DNA of 64,000 bases from Streptomyces sp. SAJ15 (GTDB lineage Bacteria; Actinomycetota; Actinomycetes; Streptomycetales; Streptomycetaceae). Shown here one piece after another: positions 7,008 to 16,565 of the stretch (its first letter is position 1; every line of letters starts with the position of its first letter). The notes below the pieces were generated by a model that did not search any database, was not told where the DNA came from, and was given only the letters and a program-made list of their open reading frames with translations. A program made the position numbers and the translations under genes. Where the stretch lies: assembly GCF_007595705.1 (NCBI RefSeq), contig NZ_NISY01000001.1, forward strand, positions 1,116,001-1,180,000, written 5' to 3'.

Positions 7008-8441
7008 ATGGGACGGACACTGGCGGAGAAGGTCTGGGACGACCATGTCGTCCGGCGCGCCGAAGGCGAGCCCGACCTGCTCTTCATCGATCTGCACCTG
7101 CTGCACGAGGTGACCAGCCCGCAGGCGTTCGACGGTCTCCGCAAGGCGGGTCGCGCGGTGCGCCGCACCGACCTCACCATCGCGACCGAGGACCACAACA
7201 CCCCCACCCTCGACATCGACAAGCCGATCGCCGACCCGGTCTCCCGCGCCCAGTTGGAGACGCTGCGCAAGAACTGCGCGGAGTTCGGCGTACGGCTGCA
7301 CCCGCTGGGCGACGTCGAGCAGGGCGTCGTCCACGTGGTGGGACCGCAGCTGGGGCTGACCCAGCCGGGCACCACCGTGGTCTGCGGCGACAGCCACACC
7401 TCCACCCACGGCGCCTTCGGCGCGCTGGCGTTCGGCATCGGCACCAGTCAGGTCGAGCACGTGCTGGCCACCCAGACGCTGCCGATGGCCCCCTTCAAGA
7501 CCATGGCCATCACGGTCGAGGGCGAGCTGCCCGACGGCGTCACCGCCAAGGACCTGATCCTGGCGATCATCGCCCGGATCGGCACCGGCGGCGGCCAGGG
7601 CTATGTCATCGAATACCGCGGCTCCGCCATCGAGAAGCTGTCGATGGAGGCCCGGATGACCGTGTGCAACATGTCCATCGAGGCGGGCGCGCGGGCCGGG
7701 ATGATCGCCCCCGACGACACCACCTTCGACTACCTCAAGGACCGTCCGCACGCCCCGCGCGGAGCCGACTGGGACGCCGCCGTCGAGTACTGGCGCACGC
7801 TGCGCACCGACGACGACGCGGTCTTCGACCACGAGGTCGTCATCGACGCCGCCGAGCTGTCCCCCTTCGTCACCTGGGGCACCAACCCGGGCCAGGGCGC
7901 GCCGCTGTCGGCATACGTTCCGGACCCCGCCTCGTATGCCGACCCCAGCGAGCGGCTGGCCGCCGAGAAGGCCCTGGAGTACATGGGTCTGACGGCTGGT
8001 CAGGCGCTGCGCGACATCTCCGTCGACACCGTCTTCGTGGGCTCCTGCACCAACGGCCGGATCGAGGACCTGCGCTCGGCCGCCGCCGTGCTGGAGGGTC
8101 GTTCGGTCGCCGAGGGGGTGCGGATGCTGGTGGTGCCCGGCTCGGTGCGGGTGGCGCTGCAGGCCGTCGAGGAGGGCCTGGACAAGGTGTTCACCGCGGC
8201 CGGCGCCGAATGGCGGCACGCGGGCTGTTCGATGTGTCTGGGCATGAACCCCGACCAGCTGGCCCCCGGCGAGCGTTCGGCGTCCACCTCCAACCGCAAC
8301 TTCGAGGGCAGGCAGGGCAAGGGCGGCCGCACCCACCTGGTCTCCCCGCAGGTCGCCGCCGCCACCGCGGTCCTCGGCCACCTGGCCTCGCCCGCCGACC
8401 TGCACGACACGTCCGCCGCCCGCACGCCTGCCGGAGTCTGA
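7008..8441 (+). CDS. leuC: 3-isopropylmalate dehydratase large subunit
   Basis: 477 residues; converts 2-isopropylmalate to 3-isopropylmalate in leucine synthesis as a heterodimer with LeuD. The [4Fe-4S] ligands fall at C347 (GSCTNGR), C407 and C410 (GCSMC), typical of the family. ATG at 7008 is preceded by GGAGGGAA. leuD follows after 5 nt, so the two form an operon. The divergent ndgR and its palindromic site suggest NdgR control. Confidence 0.97.
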   Translation: MGRTLAEKVWDDHVVRRAEGEPDLLFIDLHLLHEVTSPQAFDGLRKAGRAVRRTDLTIATEDHNTPTLDIDKPIADPVSRAQLETLRKNCAEFGVRLHPLGDVEQGVVHVVGPQLGLTQPGTTVVCGDSHTSTHGAFGALAFGIGTSQVEHVLATQTLPMAPFKTMAITVEGELPDGVTAKDLILAIIARIGTGGGQGYVIEYRGSAIEKLSMEARMTVCNMSIEAGARAGMIAPDDTTFDYLKDRPHAPRGADWDAAVEYWRTLRTDDDAVFDHEVVIDAAELSPFVTWGTNPGQGAPLSAYVPDPASYADPSERLAAEKALEYMGLTAGQALRDISVDTVFVGSCTNGRIEDLRSAAAVLEGRSVAEGVRMLVVPGSVRVALQAVEEGLDKVFTAAGAEWRHAGCSMCLGMNPDQLAPGERSASTSNRNFEGRQGKGGRTHLVSPQVAAATAVLGHLASPADLHDTSAARTPAGV

Positions 8442-8446
8442 GAACC

Positions 8447-9040
8447 ATGGAAGCTTTCACCACCCACACCGGCCGGGCCGTCCCGCTGCGCCGCAGCAAC
8501 GTCGACACCGACCAGATCATCCCCGCCCACTGGCTGAAGAAGGTCACCCGCGACGGCTTCGAGGACGGGCTGTTCGAGGCGTGGCGCAAGGACCCGGACT
8601 TCGTGCTGAACCGGCCCGAGCGCCAGGGCGCCTCGGTGCTGGTCGCCGGCCCCGACTTCGGCACCGGCTCCTCGCGCGAGCACGCCGTGTGGGCGCTGCA
8701 GAACTACGGCTTCAAGGCCGTGATCTCCGCGCGGTTCGCCGACATCTTCCGTGGCAACTCCCTCAAGAACGGTCTGCTGACCGTGGTGCTGCCCCAGGAG
8801 ACCGTGGACCGGCTGTGGGAGCTGACCGAAGCCGACCCCGCCGCCGAGGTCACCGTCGACCTGGTCGACCGACAGGTTCGAGCCGAGGGCATCACGGCTG
8901 AATTTGAGCTTGACGAGAACGCCCGGTGGAGGCTGCTGGAAGGGCTGGACGACATCAGCCTGACCCTCCGGGAAGAGGCCGACATCGCCGCCTACGAGGC
9001 CCGGCGACCCTCCTTCAAGCCCAGCACGGTTGAGCTCTGA
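8447..9040 (+). CDS. leuD: 3-isopropylmalate dehydratase small subunit
   Basis: 197 residues, the usual LeuD length. It carries the swivel domain with the substrate loop ([15 protein letters not shown] near residues 20-34) and the [17 protein letters not shown] motif near 68-84 that binds the substrate carboxylates. It starts 5 nt after the leuC stop and is translated from the same operon. Confidence 0.97.
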   Translation: MEAFTTHTGRAVPLRRSNVDTDQIIPAHWLKKVTRDGFEDGLFEAWRKDPDFVLNRPERQGASVLVAGPDFGTGSSREHAVWALQNYGFKAVISARFADIFRGNSLKNGLLTVVLPQETVDRLWELTEADPAAEVTVDLVDRQVRAEGITAEFELDENARWRLLEGLDDISLTLREEADIAAYEARRPSFKPSTVEL

Positions 9041-9154
9041 GCCACCCCGGTTCTCCCTGCGCAGAGCGCGTTTGACACGATGCGTCGCCGGTCCACCGAC
9101 CGGCGGCGCATCGGCATGTTGAGGCCCCATGAGGCGACAACTCGCCGCAGATGG

Positions 9155-9160
9155 CACAAT
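9155..9160 (+). promoter_or_regulatory. -10 box giving a predicted leaderless mRNA
   Basis: CACAAT ends 6 nt before the ATG at 9167, and no ribosome-binding site is present. Transcription would start at about the A of ATG. The -35 is weak. Confidence 0.4.
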
Positions 9161-9166
9161 CAGCGC

Positions 9167-9412
9167 ATGGAACGCGACACCCAACTCGAGCTCTACCGGG
9201 TTGTCGCCGACCGACTCAAGCGAGCGCACTCCATGGTGCGCGCACTGCAAGTCCCGGAGGGCGTACGGATGGCGCTGACCCGGAAGCTGCTGGTCATCAC
9301 GGCCGCGGCAAAACACGATCTGGCAGACGCGGCGCGGCGTCTGGACCGGTTGATGGACGACCTCGACAAGGGTCGTTTTCCCCAAGACCCCAACGACGAC
9401 CGAACTCCGTGA
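9167..9412 (+). CDS. Conserved small protein of unknown function (81 aa)
   Basis: 81 residues starting MERDTQLELYRVVADRLKRAH, charged and probably all helical (RMALTRKLLVITAAAKHD; DAARRLDRLMDDLDKGRF), ending in a disordered acidic tail. No membrane segment or known catalytic motif. ATG at 9167 is chosen because coding bias begins there and a -10-like CACAAT lies 6 nt upstream. Its position between leuD and hupS is, as I recall, conserved in Streptomyces, but the function is unknown. Confidence 0.75.
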   Translation: MERDTQLELYRVVADRLKRAHSMVRALQVPEGVRMALTRKLLVITAAAKHDLADAARRLDRLMDDLDKGRFPQDPNDDRTP

Positions 9413-9468
9413 CGGTCCAGATCGTTGCGGCACAAGGGTGATTAGCCCGTTTCGTGTTTGATTTGCGG

Positions 9469-9475
9469 TATATAT
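9469..9475 (+). promoter_or_regulatory. AT-rich -10 region of hupS
   Basis: TATATAT in a locally AT-rich stretch (about 9440-9500) upstream of the hupS GTG is the best -10 candidate. No clear -35 was found. Confidence 0.35.
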
Positions 9476-9537
9476 CTGCCTAACGTGCGAAAAAGCTTGA
9501 ACACATTGGTTTCAGCAATGTCTCCGAAGGGGAAGAC

Positions 9538-10206
9538 GTGAACAAGGCGCAGCTAGTAGAGGCGATTCAGGACAAGCTCGGCGGGCGTCAGAACGCCGCC
9601 GACGCTGTCGACGCGGTCCTGGACGCAATCGTCCGCGCGGTCGTCGCCGGGGATCGGGTTTCGGTCACCGGTTTCGGCTCGTTCGAGAAGGTGGAGCGTC
9701 CGGCTCGCTACGCCCGTAACCCGCAGACCGGCGAGCGGGTCCGGGTCAAGAAGACCTCGGTCCCCCGTTTCCGCGCCGGTCAGGGCTTCAAGGACCTGGT
9801 GAGCGGCTCCAAGAAGCTGCCCAAGGGCGGCGAGGTCTCCGTCAAGAAGGCGCCGAAGGGCAGCCTCCAGGTCGGCGCCGCCGCGAAGAAGGCCGCCGCC
9901 AAGAAGGCGACCGCGAAGAAGGCCGCGGCCAAGAAGACCACGGCCGTCGCGAAGAAGGCCGCCCCGGCGAAGAAGGCCACCACCACGGCCGCCGCGAAGA
10001 AGGTCACCGCCAAGAAGGCACCGGCGAAGAAGACCACCACGGCCGCCGCCAAGAAGACCACCACCGCCACGCCGGCGGCGAAGAAGACCACGGCCGCCGC
10101 CAAGAAGACCGCTCCGGCGAAGAAGGCCGTCGCCAAGAAGGCCCCGGCGAAGAAGACCACCGCCCGGAAGACCACGGCGAAGAAGACCACCGCCCGGAAG
10201 AAGTAA
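9538..10206 (+). CDS. hupS: Histone-like HU protein with lysine/alanine-rich tail
   Basis: 222 residues. Residues 1-93 are a canonical HU fold ([41 protein letters not shown]-arm [15 protein letters not shown]). Residues about 100-222 are repeats of KKAAAKK/KKTTA/PAKK type resembling histone H1. This two-part architecture marks HupS, the Streptomyces developmental HU that helps compact spore nucleoids (known of the family). GTG at 9538 has a GAAGGGGAAG site. It is monocistronic and ends at a strong hairpin. The tail repeats are low-complexity and probably vary in length between strains. Confidence 0.95.
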   Translation: MNKAQLVEAIQDKLGGRQNAADAVDAVLDAIVRAVVAGDRVSVTGFGSFEKVERPARYARNPQTGERVRVKKTSVPRFRAGQGFKDLVSGSKKLPKGGEVSVKKAPKGSLQVGAAAKKAAAKKATAKKAAAKKTTAVAKKAAPAKKATTTAAAKKVTAKKAPAKKTTTAAAKKTTTATPAAKKTTAAAKKTAPAKKAVAKKAPAKKTTARKTTAKKTTARKK

Positions 10207-10232
10207 CCGCGGCCGTCGGCAGCGTCACGCGC

Positions 10233-10263
10233 CGGGCCGGGCTCCCCAGGGGAGCCCGGCCCG
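10233..10263 (+). terminator. GC-rich hairpin after hupS
   Basis: Arms 10233-10247 and 10249-10263 (CGGGCCGGGCTCCCC-type stem) are perfectly complementary around a minimal loop. There is no T-run, as is common for Streptomyces terminators. Confidence 0.7.
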
Positions 10264-10374
10264 CGGTGTGCCCGGCGTCGGCCGGTCCGGGCGAGGCCGG
10301 GCTCGGGGGAGCCCGGTTTCGGGGGAAGCCGGAGGTGGGGACGGCCGACGGGCGGGGGGTGAGCCCGTCGGAGT

Positions 10375-10380
10375 TAGGCT
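10375..10380 (+). promoter_or_regulatory. -10 box for a predicted leaderless mRNA
   Basis: TAGGCT ends 6 nt before ATG 10387, with no ribosome site. The 12-mer TAGGCTCTGGGC recurs before lepB-like gene 1 at 57723. Confidence 0.45.
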
Positions 10381-10386
10381 CTGGGC

Positions 10387-10590
10387 ATGCAGGCAACCGC
10401 GTTCACCTACGATTCCGACACCCGGGCCGGCAGTGTGCTGCTCGACGACGGCACTCCGCTGCCGTTCGACGCCGCCGCCTTCGACGCCGGCGGGCTGCGG
10501 CTGCTGCGCCCCGGTCAGCGGGTGCGCATCGAGGTCGAGGGTGAGGGCGAGGGGCGGCGCGTCACCTTTGTGACGTTGCAGACCTTGTGA
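10387..10590 (+). CDS. Cold-shock-like small protein (67 aa)
   Basis: 67 residues: MQATAFTYDSDTRAGSVLLD then a DDGTPLPFDAAAFDAGGLRL motif and RPGQRVRIEVEGEGEG, an OB-fold-like pattern similar to a degenerate cold-shock domain (short beta strands, DDG turn). The aromatic RNP motifs of true Csp proteins are missing, so nucleic-acid binding is uncertain. Its -10 box lies 6 nt before the ATG, predicting a leaderless transcript. Convergent with cofC. Confidence 0.7.
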   Translation: MQATAFTYDSDTRAGSVLLDDGTPLPFDAAAFDAGGLRLLRPGQRVRIEVEGEGEGRRVTFVTLQTL

Positions 10591-10667
10591 CCCTTCCCCT
10601 GGAGGGCTTTTGGGGGCGGGCAGGGAGCCCGGCGCCTTCCAGCGGTGGCTGGAGGCGGGCGCCGAAA

Positions 10668-11384
10668 TCACCGCAGCGGTTCCGCCGCCGGCAGCCCCTC
10701 CGTCTCCGATGACCCCTCGGAGAGCAGGGACGCCGTCCGGGGGCCCACTCCCAGCCGTAGCGCCGACCCCAGGTCCTCTGCCGTGTCCACGTCCTGGCGG
10801 ACGCTGTCGACACCGGTCAGCGCGAGTTCCCAGGCGCCGGACGCCCGGTGTCGGGCGCGGGACGCGCCGCCGAACGCCGGGGCCAGCTCCACTCCGCCGA
10901 CCGCGCTGAGCAACGTGGTGCCGACGCCGGCGGCGTCGGCCAGGAAGGCGCGTGAGTGGGCGGCGGCGGCCTCGAGCACCTGAGCGAGCTCGATGGCGCG
11001 CAGCGCCGGGAGGTCGGCGTTGAGGGCCGCCACCGGGGCGTGCGGACGGCGCGCGCGAACGGCCCGCGCTCCCTGGGCGAGCGCGGCGTTCAGCCCGGGC
11101 GCGGGTCGCCCCGGAGCGTCGGGCACCACATGCGCGCCGAGGGCCGACAGCTCGCACGCCGCACGCGGGTCGTCGGTGACGACCACCACATCCCGTACCG
11201 CCTCACAGGCCAGTGCCGCGGCGACCGTGTCCTGCGCGAAGGCCAGTGCCAGCCGGGGCCGGCGGTCCCGCGGAACCGCGTCGGCGAGCCTGCTCTTGGC
11301 CCGGGACAAGGGCTTGAGCGGGACCACCAGGGTCCATGTCGTACCCGCCGTCGGGGCCGCTCCCATTCCTCGCACGAGTGCCAT
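10668..11384 (-). CDS. cofC: 2-phospho-L-lactate (or PEP) guanylyltransferase
   Basis: 238 residues. The N-terminal nucleotide-binding stretch TLVVPLKPLSRAKSRLAD (residues 17-34) and VVVVTDDPRA plus LNADLPALR match CofC/FbiD, which activates a three-carbon phospho-acid with GTP in coenzyme F420 synthesis. Start at 11384 is preferred: an AGGCGAG ribosome-like site precedes it, while further upstream extension lacks coding bias. An alternative ATG lies 18 nt downstream. It diverges from plsC. No other F420 genes lie in the window. Confidence 0.8.
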   Translation of the reverse strand: MALVRGMGAAPTAGTTWTLVVPLKPLSRAKSRLADAVPRDRRPRLALAFAQDTVAAALACEAVRDVVVVTDDPRAACELSALGAHVVPDAPGRPAPGLNAALAQGARAVRARRPHAPVAALNADLPALRAIELAQVLEAAAAHSRAFLADAAGVGTTLLSAVGGVELAPAFGGASRARHRASGAWELALTGVDSVRQDVDTAEDLGSALRLGVGPRTASLLSEGSSETEGLPAAEPLR

Positions 11385-11524
11385 TCTCGCCTGCTGCCGC
11401 GACCCGCCGGGACCAGGCGGGGTTACGGTGTCCTCGACAGACCGGGTACCTGGGGCGACACTTGTGCGGCTGCCCGGACGGCAGCAAGCCAGCAGGTCAG
11501 CAGGGTTCAAGAGAGGTGTTCCGA

Positions 11525-12367
11525 GTGTCCGGCCGCAGAATCGGCTTCTGGTACCGCGCAGCAGCGGTCTTGGTAAAACCGCCGCTAGTGGTTCTGTTCA
11601 AGCGGGACTGGCGAGGAATGGAGCACATTCCTGCTGAGGGTGGATTTATCACCGCGATCAATCACAACTCGTATCTCGACCCGCTCTCCTACGCGCACTT
11701 TCAGTACAACACCGGACGTGTGCCGCGGTTCCTCGCCAAGGCGGGGCTCTTCAAGGGCAGCTTTGTCGGAACCTTCCTGCGCGGCACCGGCCAGATCCCC
11801 GTCTACCGGGAGTCCACCGACGCCGCGAACGCCTTCCGGGCCGCCGTGGACGCCATCAACAAGGGCGAGTGTGTGGCCTTCTACCCGGAGGGCACCCTCA
11901 CCCGCGACCCCGACCAGTGGCCGATGCGCGGCAAGACCGGCGCCGCCCGGGTGGCGCTGCTGACCAAGGCCCCGGTCATCCCCGTCGCGCAGTGGGGCGC
12001 CAACGAGGCGATGCCCCCGTACGCGAAGGAGAAGCGGCTGCGGCTCTTCCCCCGCAAGACGCTGCGGGTGCAGGCCGGCCCGCCGGTGGACCTGAGCGAG
12101 TTCTACGGCCAGGAGCCGACCGTCGAGGTGCTGCGCGGCGCCACCGACGCCATCATGGCCGCCATCACCGAACTCCTCGCCGAGGTGCGCGGGGAGCCCG
12201 TTCCCGACCGGCCCCCCGTGCAGCGCAGGGCCCGCGCGGCGGAGCGGAGCGTCCCGGCGGAGCGGACCGGCGAGACGGAGAGCGACTCCGGGGCCGCGCG
12301 GACCCCGGCGACGGACAAGGCCCCCGAGGCCCGGCAGGCCCGCGAGGCCGAGGAGGAACGCAAGTGA
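11525..12367 (+). CDS. plsC: 1-acyl-sn-glycerol-3-phosphate acyltransferase
   Basis: 280 residues. The catalytic HX4D motif NHNSYLD (H47-D52), the glycerol-phosphate-binding FYPEGTLTRD and the downstream PVIPVAQWGA are all present. It acylates lysophosphatidic acid to phosphatidic acid at the membrane. GTG at 11525 follows AAGAGAGG at 8 nt; a GTG 9 nt earlier overlaps that site. The C-terminal 60 residues are a disordered, charged tail (PAERTGETESDSGAA). The stop overlaps the gpsA start (GTGA), linking acyl transfer with glycerol-3-phosphate supply. Confidence 0.93.
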   Translation: MSGRRIGFWYRAAAVLVKPPLVVLFKRDWRGMEHIPAEGGFITAINHNSYLDPLSYAHFQYNTGRVPRFLAKAGLFKGSFVGTFLRGTGQIPVYRESTDAANAFRAAVDAINKGECVAFYPEGTLTRDPDQWPMRGKTGAARVALLTKAPVIPVAQWGANEAMPPYAKEKRLRLFPRKTLRVQAGPPVDLSEFYGQEPTVEVLRGATDAIMAAITELLAEVRGEPVPDRPPVQRRARAAERSVPAERTGETESDSGAARTPATDKAPEARQAREAEEERK

Positions 12368-13365
12368 CGCGCTGCGCGGTCTACGGCACCGGCTCCTGGG
12401 GCACCGCCTTCGCGATGGTGCTCGCCGACGCCGGCTGCGAGGTGACCCTGTGGGGGCGCCGGGCGGGCCTGGTCGAGGCCATCAACACCGGTCGCACCAA
12501 CCCCGACTACCTGCCGGGCGTCGAGCTCCCGCGGACGGTACGGGCCACCACCGACCCCGCCGAGGCGGCGCGGGACGCGCGGTTCGCGGTGCTCGCCGTG
12601 CCCTCCCAGACGCTGCGCGGCAACCTCGCGGCATGGGCGCCCCTGCTGCCCTCCGACACCGTGCTGGTCTCCCTGATGAAGGGCGTCGAACTCGGCACCG
12701 CCAAGCGCATGAGCGAGGTCATCGAGGAGGTCGCCAAGGCCCCGGCGGACCGGGTCGCGGTGCTCACCGGGCCCAACCTGGCCCGGGAGATCGCCGCCCG
12801 GCAGCCCGCCGCCGCCGTGGTGGCCTGCCGCGACGAGGATGTGGCCCGGCGCCTCCAGGCCGCCTGCCACACCCCGTACTTCCGTCCGTACACCAACACC
12901 GACGTGGTCGGCTGCGAGCTCGGCGGCGCGGTGAAGAACGTCATCGCGCTCGCCGTCGGCATCGCCGACGGCATGGGGCTCGGCGACAACGCCAAGGCGT
13001 CCCTGATCACCCGGGGCCTGGCCGAGACCACCCGGCTGGGCCTGGCCATGGGGGCCGACGCGCACACCTTCGCGGGCCTGGCGGGCATGGGCGACCTGGT
13101 CGCCACCTGCTCCTCGCCGCTCTCCCGCAACCACACCTTCGGCACCAACCTGGGCCGCGGCATGACGCTGGAGCAGACCATCGCGGTCACCAAGCAGACC
13201 GCCGAGGGGGTCAAGTCGTGCGAGTCGGTGCTGGATCTGGCCCGCCGGCACGACGTCGACATGCCGATCACCGAGACCGTGGTGGGGATCGTGCACGAGG
13301 GCAAGCCGCCGCTGGTGGCACTGAAGGAGCTGATGTCGCGGAGCGCCAAGCCGGAGCGGCACTGA
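12364..13365 (+). CDS. gpsA: NAD(P)-dependent glycerol-3-phosphate dehydrogenase
   Basis: 333 residues. It reduces dihydroxyacetone phosphate to glycerol-3-phosphate for phospholipids. The Rossmann motif YGTGSWGTAFA lies at residues 7-17, LTGPNLAREIA in the middle, and GGAVKNVIALAVGIADGMGLGDNAKA holds the catalytic lysine. GTG at 12364 overlaps the plsC stop by 4 nt, indicating translational coupling. ddl follows after 34 nt. Confidence 0.97.
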   Translation: MTRCAVYGTGSWGTAFAMVLADAGCEVTLWGRRAGLVEAINTGRTNPDYLPGVELPRTVRATTDPAEAARDARFAVLAVPSQTLRGNLAAWAPLLPSDTVLVSLMKGVELGTAKRMSEVIEEVAKAPADRVAVLTGPNLAREIAARQPAAAVVACRDEDVARRLQAACHTPYFRPYTNTDVVGCELGGAVKNVIALAVGIADGMGLGDNAKASLITRGLAETTRLGLAMGADAHTFAGLAGMGDLVATCSSPLSRNHTFGTNLGRGMTLEQTIAVTKQTAEGVKSCESVLDLARRHDVDMPITETVVGIVHEGKPPLVALKELMSRSAKPERH

Positions 13366-13399
13366 CGTGGACGCGACCGCAAGGTAACCTCATCGCGAT

Positions 13400-14554
13400 A
13401 TGAGCAGCGAGACCTCCACCCCCAGCCCTGCAGGCGGCCGTAAGCCGCGCGTCGCCGTCGTCTTCGGCGGCCGCAGCTCCGAGCACGCCATCTCCGTGGT
13501 CACCGCCGGCGCCGTGCTGAGCGCCATCGACCGGACCAAGTACGACGTGCTGCCGATCGGCATCACCGCGGACGGCCGTTGGGCGCTGACCGCCGACGAA
13601 CCCGAACGGATGGCCATCGCCGAGCGGCGGCTGCCGAGCGTCGACGACCTGGCGGAGTCGGCGGACGGCGGGGTGCTGCTGCCCGTCGACCCGACCAGCC
13701 GCGAGGTGGTCTACACCGAGCCGGGCGCGGTGCCCAAGGCGCTGGGCGACGTGGACGTCGTCTTCCCCATGCTGCACGGCCCCTACGGCGAGGACGGCAC
13801 CCTTCAGGGCCTGCTGGAGCTCTCCGGTGTGCCCTACGTGGGTTCCGGCGTGCTCGCCTCCGCGGTCGGCATGGACAAGGAGTACATGAAGCGGGTCTTC
13901 ATCTCCTTCGGGCTGCCGGTCGGCCCGTACGAGGTGATCCGCCCCCGCGAGTGGGAGAACGACCCGGCCGCGGCCCGCAAGAAGGTCGTGGAGTTCGCCG
14001 CCGAGCACGGCTGGCCGCTGTTCGTGAAGCCCGCGCGAGCCGGCTCCTCCTTCGGCATCACCAAGGTCGACGACCCCGCGGGGCTGGACGAGGCGATCGA
14101 GGAGGCCCGGCGCCACGACCCGAAGATCATCGTGGAGGCGCTGCTGCGCGGCCGCGAGATCGAGTGCGGCGTGCTGGAGTTCGAGGACGGGCCGCGGGCC
14201 AGCGTGCCGGCCGAGATCCCGCCGGTCACCGCCCACGACTTCTACGACTTCGAGGCGAAGTACATCGACTCCGCCTCCGGGATCGTGCCCGCCCCGCTGA
14301 CCGAGGAGCAGACCGCGCGGGTGCGGGAGCTCGCCGTGCGCGCCTTCGACGCGGCGTCCTGCGAGGGCCTGGTGCGGGCGGACTTCTTCCTGCTGGACAG
14401 CGGAGAGTTCGTGATCAACGAGATCAACACGATGCCCGGCTTCACCCCCATCTCGATGTACCCGCGGATGTGGCAGGAGTCCGGCGTGAGCTACCCGGAG
14501 CTGGTGGACCGCCTGATCCAGGCCGCGCTGCGCCGCTCCACGGGGCTGCGCTAG
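13400..14554 (+). CDS. ddl: D-alanine-D-alanine ligase
   Basis: 384 residues, an ATP-grasp enzyme making the D-Ala-D-Ala dipeptide of peptidoglycan. Visible features: FGGRSSEHAISVVTAGAVL (substrate-binding start), HGPYGEDGTLQGLLE, the ATP-grasp FVKPARAGSSFGITKV, and the Mg-binding EINTMPGFTPISMYP near the C-terminus. These are characteristic of D-Ala-D-Ala rather than obvious D-Ala-D-Lac ligases, though substrate choice cannot be settled by eye. Probable third gene of plsC-gpsA-ddl. Confidence 0.95.
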   Translation: MSSETSTPSPAGGRKPRVAVVFGGRSSEHAISVVTAGAVLSAIDRTKYDVLPIGITADGRWALTADEPERMAIAERRLPSVDDLAESADGGVLLPVDPTSREVVYTEPGAVPKALGDVDVVFPMLHGPYGEDGTLQGLLELSGVPYVGSGVLASAVGMDKEYMKRVFISFGLPVGPYEVIRPREWENDPAAARKKVVEFAAEHGWPLFVKPARAGSSFGITKVDDPAGLDEAIEEARRHDPKIIVEALLRGREIECGVLEFEDGPRASVPAEIPPVTAHDFYDFEAKYIDSASGIVPAPLTEEQTARVRELAVRAFDAASCEGLVRADFFLLDSGEFVINEINTMPGFTPISMYPRMWQESGVSYPELVDRLIQAALRRSTGLR

Positions 14555-14572
14555 CCGCCGACGCGCGTGCCG

Positions 14573-14599
14573 CCGGGGCGGGGTCTCCCTCCGCCCCGG
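14573..14599. terminator. Bidirectional hairpin between ddl and the DUF3515 gene
   Basis: CCGGGGCGG (14573-14581) pairs perfectly with CCGCCCCGG (14591-14599) across a 9-nt loop between two convergent genes. Confidence 0.65.
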
Positions 14600-14638
14600 T
14601 GTCGTGCGCGCCCGTGCCCCGGAGGCCGTACCTCAGGT

Positions 14639-15145
14639 TCAGATGCCGAACGGGATCGTCTTCCGCACCGGCTTCGCGAGGTCGGTGAGCACGTTGACCT
14701 CGGGGGCGTGAGCCCCCGGAACCCAGACCTCGACAAAGGTCTTCCGCAGCACGGTGGTGAAGCGATAGCCCTCGTCCAGCTCCTCCAGCAGCCACTCCAC
14801 ACCGTTGATCTCCACGGCGGGGTGCTTGGGGTTGTAGTGTTCCGTCCCGGGCGTGAGCACGTCAGGCTTGGGCACGCCGCAGCGCAGCTCCACGGCCGGA
14901 TCGCCCCAGGCCGCGGTGAGATCCGACGCCGGTGCGGTGTCCCGTCGCGCCAACCCGTCCACCCGCTCGGGCAGCGCCCGGTGCAGGGCACGGCAGAGCG
15001 CCGCCTCCCTCGCGGGCGGGGTGGGAACCACGGGCGAGGGGGCGGCGTCGGAGTCGTCAGCGAAGGAACAACCGGTCGCCGCGAACAGGGCCGCCATCGT
15101 GACGAGGGCGGAGCGCCGGGACGACCGGGGACGTGCTGGAGTCAC
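14639..15145 (-). CDS. DUF3515 lipoprotein
   Basis: 168 residues. A basic N-terminus and hydrophobic stretch lead to the lipobox AATGC (Cys about residue 26), so the protein should be a lipid-anchored extracytoplasmic protein. The rest matches DUF3515 (ALCRALHRALPERVDGL; AWGDPAVELRCGVPKP; VEINGVEWLLEEL; RKTFVEVWVP). The function is unknown. The GTG at 15145 follows a TATGCT box by 6 nt, so the transcript may be leaderless. Convergent with ddl. Confidence 0.85.
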   Translation of the reverse strand: MTPARPRSSRRSALVTMAALFAATGCSFADDSDAAPSPVVPTPPAREAALCRALHRALPERVDGLARRDTAPASDLTAAWGDPAVELRCGVPKPDVLTPGTEHYNPKHPAVEINGVEWLLEELDEGYRFTTVLRKTFVEVWVPGAHAPEVNVLTDLAKPVRKTIPFGI

Positions 15146-15151
15146 CGGCCG

Positions 15152-15157
15152 AGCATA
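15152..15157 (-). promoter_or_regulatory. -10 box of the DUF3515 gene, leaderless layout
   Basis: On the minus strand TATGCT ends 6 nt before the GTG start and no ribosome site is visible. Confidence 0.4.
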
Positions 15158-15205
15158 CGGGGGCCGCAGGCGACCGTCCGTACGGGGGCGGCCGGGGACG
15201 GGGGA

Positions 15206-15439
15206 CTAGAGATGGACGACCGGGCAGGTCAGCGTGCGGGTGATGCCGTCCACCTGCTGCACCCTGGCCACCACCATCCGTCCGAGCTCGTCCACCGTCT
15301 CGGCCTCGGCGCGCACAATCACGTCGTAGGGACCGGTGACATCCTCGGCCTGGATGACACCGGGAATCTTGCTGATCACATCGGCCACGGTCGACGCTTT
15401 GCCGACCTCGGTCTGGATCAGGATGTACGCCTGTACCAC
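15206..15439 (-). CDS. Lrp/AsnC-type ligand-binding (RAM) domain protein
   Basis: 77 residues (start GTG at 15439, AGGTTCC just upstream) consisting only of the alpha-beta RAM domain of Lrp/AsnC regulators: VVQAYILIQTEVGKASTVAD, IPGVIQAEDVTGPYDVIVRAE, and the VDGITRTLTCPVVHL C-terminus. The DNA-binding half is absent, as in stand-alone AsnC-like proteins of actinobacteria that may sense amino acids or form oligomers with full-length Lrp. Divergent from thiL. Role unknown. Confidence 0.88.
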   Translation of the reverse strand: MVQAYILIQTEVGKASTVADVISKIPGVIQAEDVTGPYDVIVRAEAETVDELGRMVVARVQQVDGITRTLTCPVVHL

Positions 15440-15596
15440 GGAACCTCCAGGGCGGCTTCGAGGATCATGTGGGGAGAAGGGACGCCACGGTACCGCGTCG
15501 CCGAGTGGCGAGGGGAGACCCGCGCGGCGTCCCCGGCGTGGCGAGGCCGTGGACGCCCGTGGACACCAACACCGTGACACCGTGAGGAGAAGCGCA

Positions 15597-16565
15597 GTGA
15601 AAGGCACCGTGGGGGAGCTGGGTGAGTTCGGGCTCATCAGAGAGCTCACCGCCCGGCTCACCACCACATCGGCGGTACGGCTGGGCCCCGGGGACGACGC
15701 GGCGGTGGTCGCGGCCCCCGACCGTCGGGTGGTGGCGAGCACGGACGTGCTGCTCGAAGGACGGCACTTCCGCCGGGACTGGTCCACCGCCTATGACGTG
15801 GGCCGCAAGGCGGCCGCGCAGAACCTCGCCGACATCGCGGCGATGGGCGCGGTGCCCACGGCGCTGCTGCTCGGCCTGGTCGTCCCCGCCGAACTCCCGA
15901 CCACCTGGGCGACCGAGCTGATGGACGGGCTGCGCGACGAGTGCCAGGTCGCCGGCGCCGCCGTGGTCGGCGGCGACGTGGTGCGCGGTGACACCATCAC
16001 CGTCGCCATCACCGCGCTGGGGGACCTCCGTAACCATGACCCGGTCACTCGATCCGGTGCTCAGCCGGGCGACGTGGTCGCGGTCACCGGCTGGTTGGGA
16101 TGGTCGGCCGCGGGGCACGCGGTGCTCTCCCGCGGTTTCCGCTCCCCGCGCGCCTTCGTCGAGGCGCACCGCCGGCCGGAGCCGCCGTACCACGCCGGCC
16201 CCGCGGCCGCCGGGCTCGGCGCCACCGCGATGACGGATGTCAGCGACGGGCTGGTGGCCGACCTGGGGCACATCGCCGAAGCCAGCAAGGTGCGCATCGA
16301 TCTGCGCTCCGGCGACATCGACGTCCCCTCGCAGATGTCCGACATCGCCCAGGCGGTCGGCGTGGACCCGCTCCAGTGGGTGCTCAACGGGGGAGAAGAC
16401 CACGCGATCGTGGCCACCTTCCCGCCGGACGCCAAGCTGCCGGCCCGCTGGAAGGTCATCGGCGAGGTGCTCAACCCCTCGGCGCTGCCGCAGGTGACGG
16501 TCGACGGCGCGCCCTGGCCGCACGGCGGCTGGGACCACTTCGGCGACGAGCCGGAGGCCGAGTAG
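15597..16565 (+). CDS. thiL: Thiamine-monophosphate kinase
   Basis: 322 residues. It phosphorylates thiamine monophosphate to thiamine pyrophosphate. N-terminal [16 protein letters not shown], the Mg/ATP motif [23 protein letters not shown], and the C-terminal [18 protein letters not shown] motif are the ThiL/PurM-superfamily signature. GTG at 15597 has GAGGAGA 7 nt upstream. thiD starts 10 nt after the stop, and the TAG stop forms part of a possible thiD -10 box. Confidence 0.95.
   Translation: MKGTVGELGEFGLIRELTARLTTTSAVRLGPGDDAAVVAAPDRRVVASTDVLLEGRHFRRDWSTAYDVGRKAAAQNLADIAAMGAVPTALLLGLVVPAELPTTWATELMDGLRDECQVAGAAVVGGDVVRGDTITVAITALGDLRNHDPVTRSGAQPGDVVAVTGWLGWSAAGHAVLSRGFRSPRAFVEAHRRPEPPYHAGPAAAGLGATAMTDVSDGLVADLGHIAEASKVRIDLRSGDIDVPSQMSDIAQAVGVDPLQWVLNGGEDHAIVATFPPDAKLPARWKVIGEVLNPSALPQVTVDGAPWPHGGWDHFGDEPEAE

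Noticed and set aside
10591..10667. Imperfect hairpin between the cold-shock-like gene and cofC as a terminator
   Set aside because: Arms (CTTCCAGC/GCTGGAGG) are short and mismatched; not listed as a feature for lack of support.
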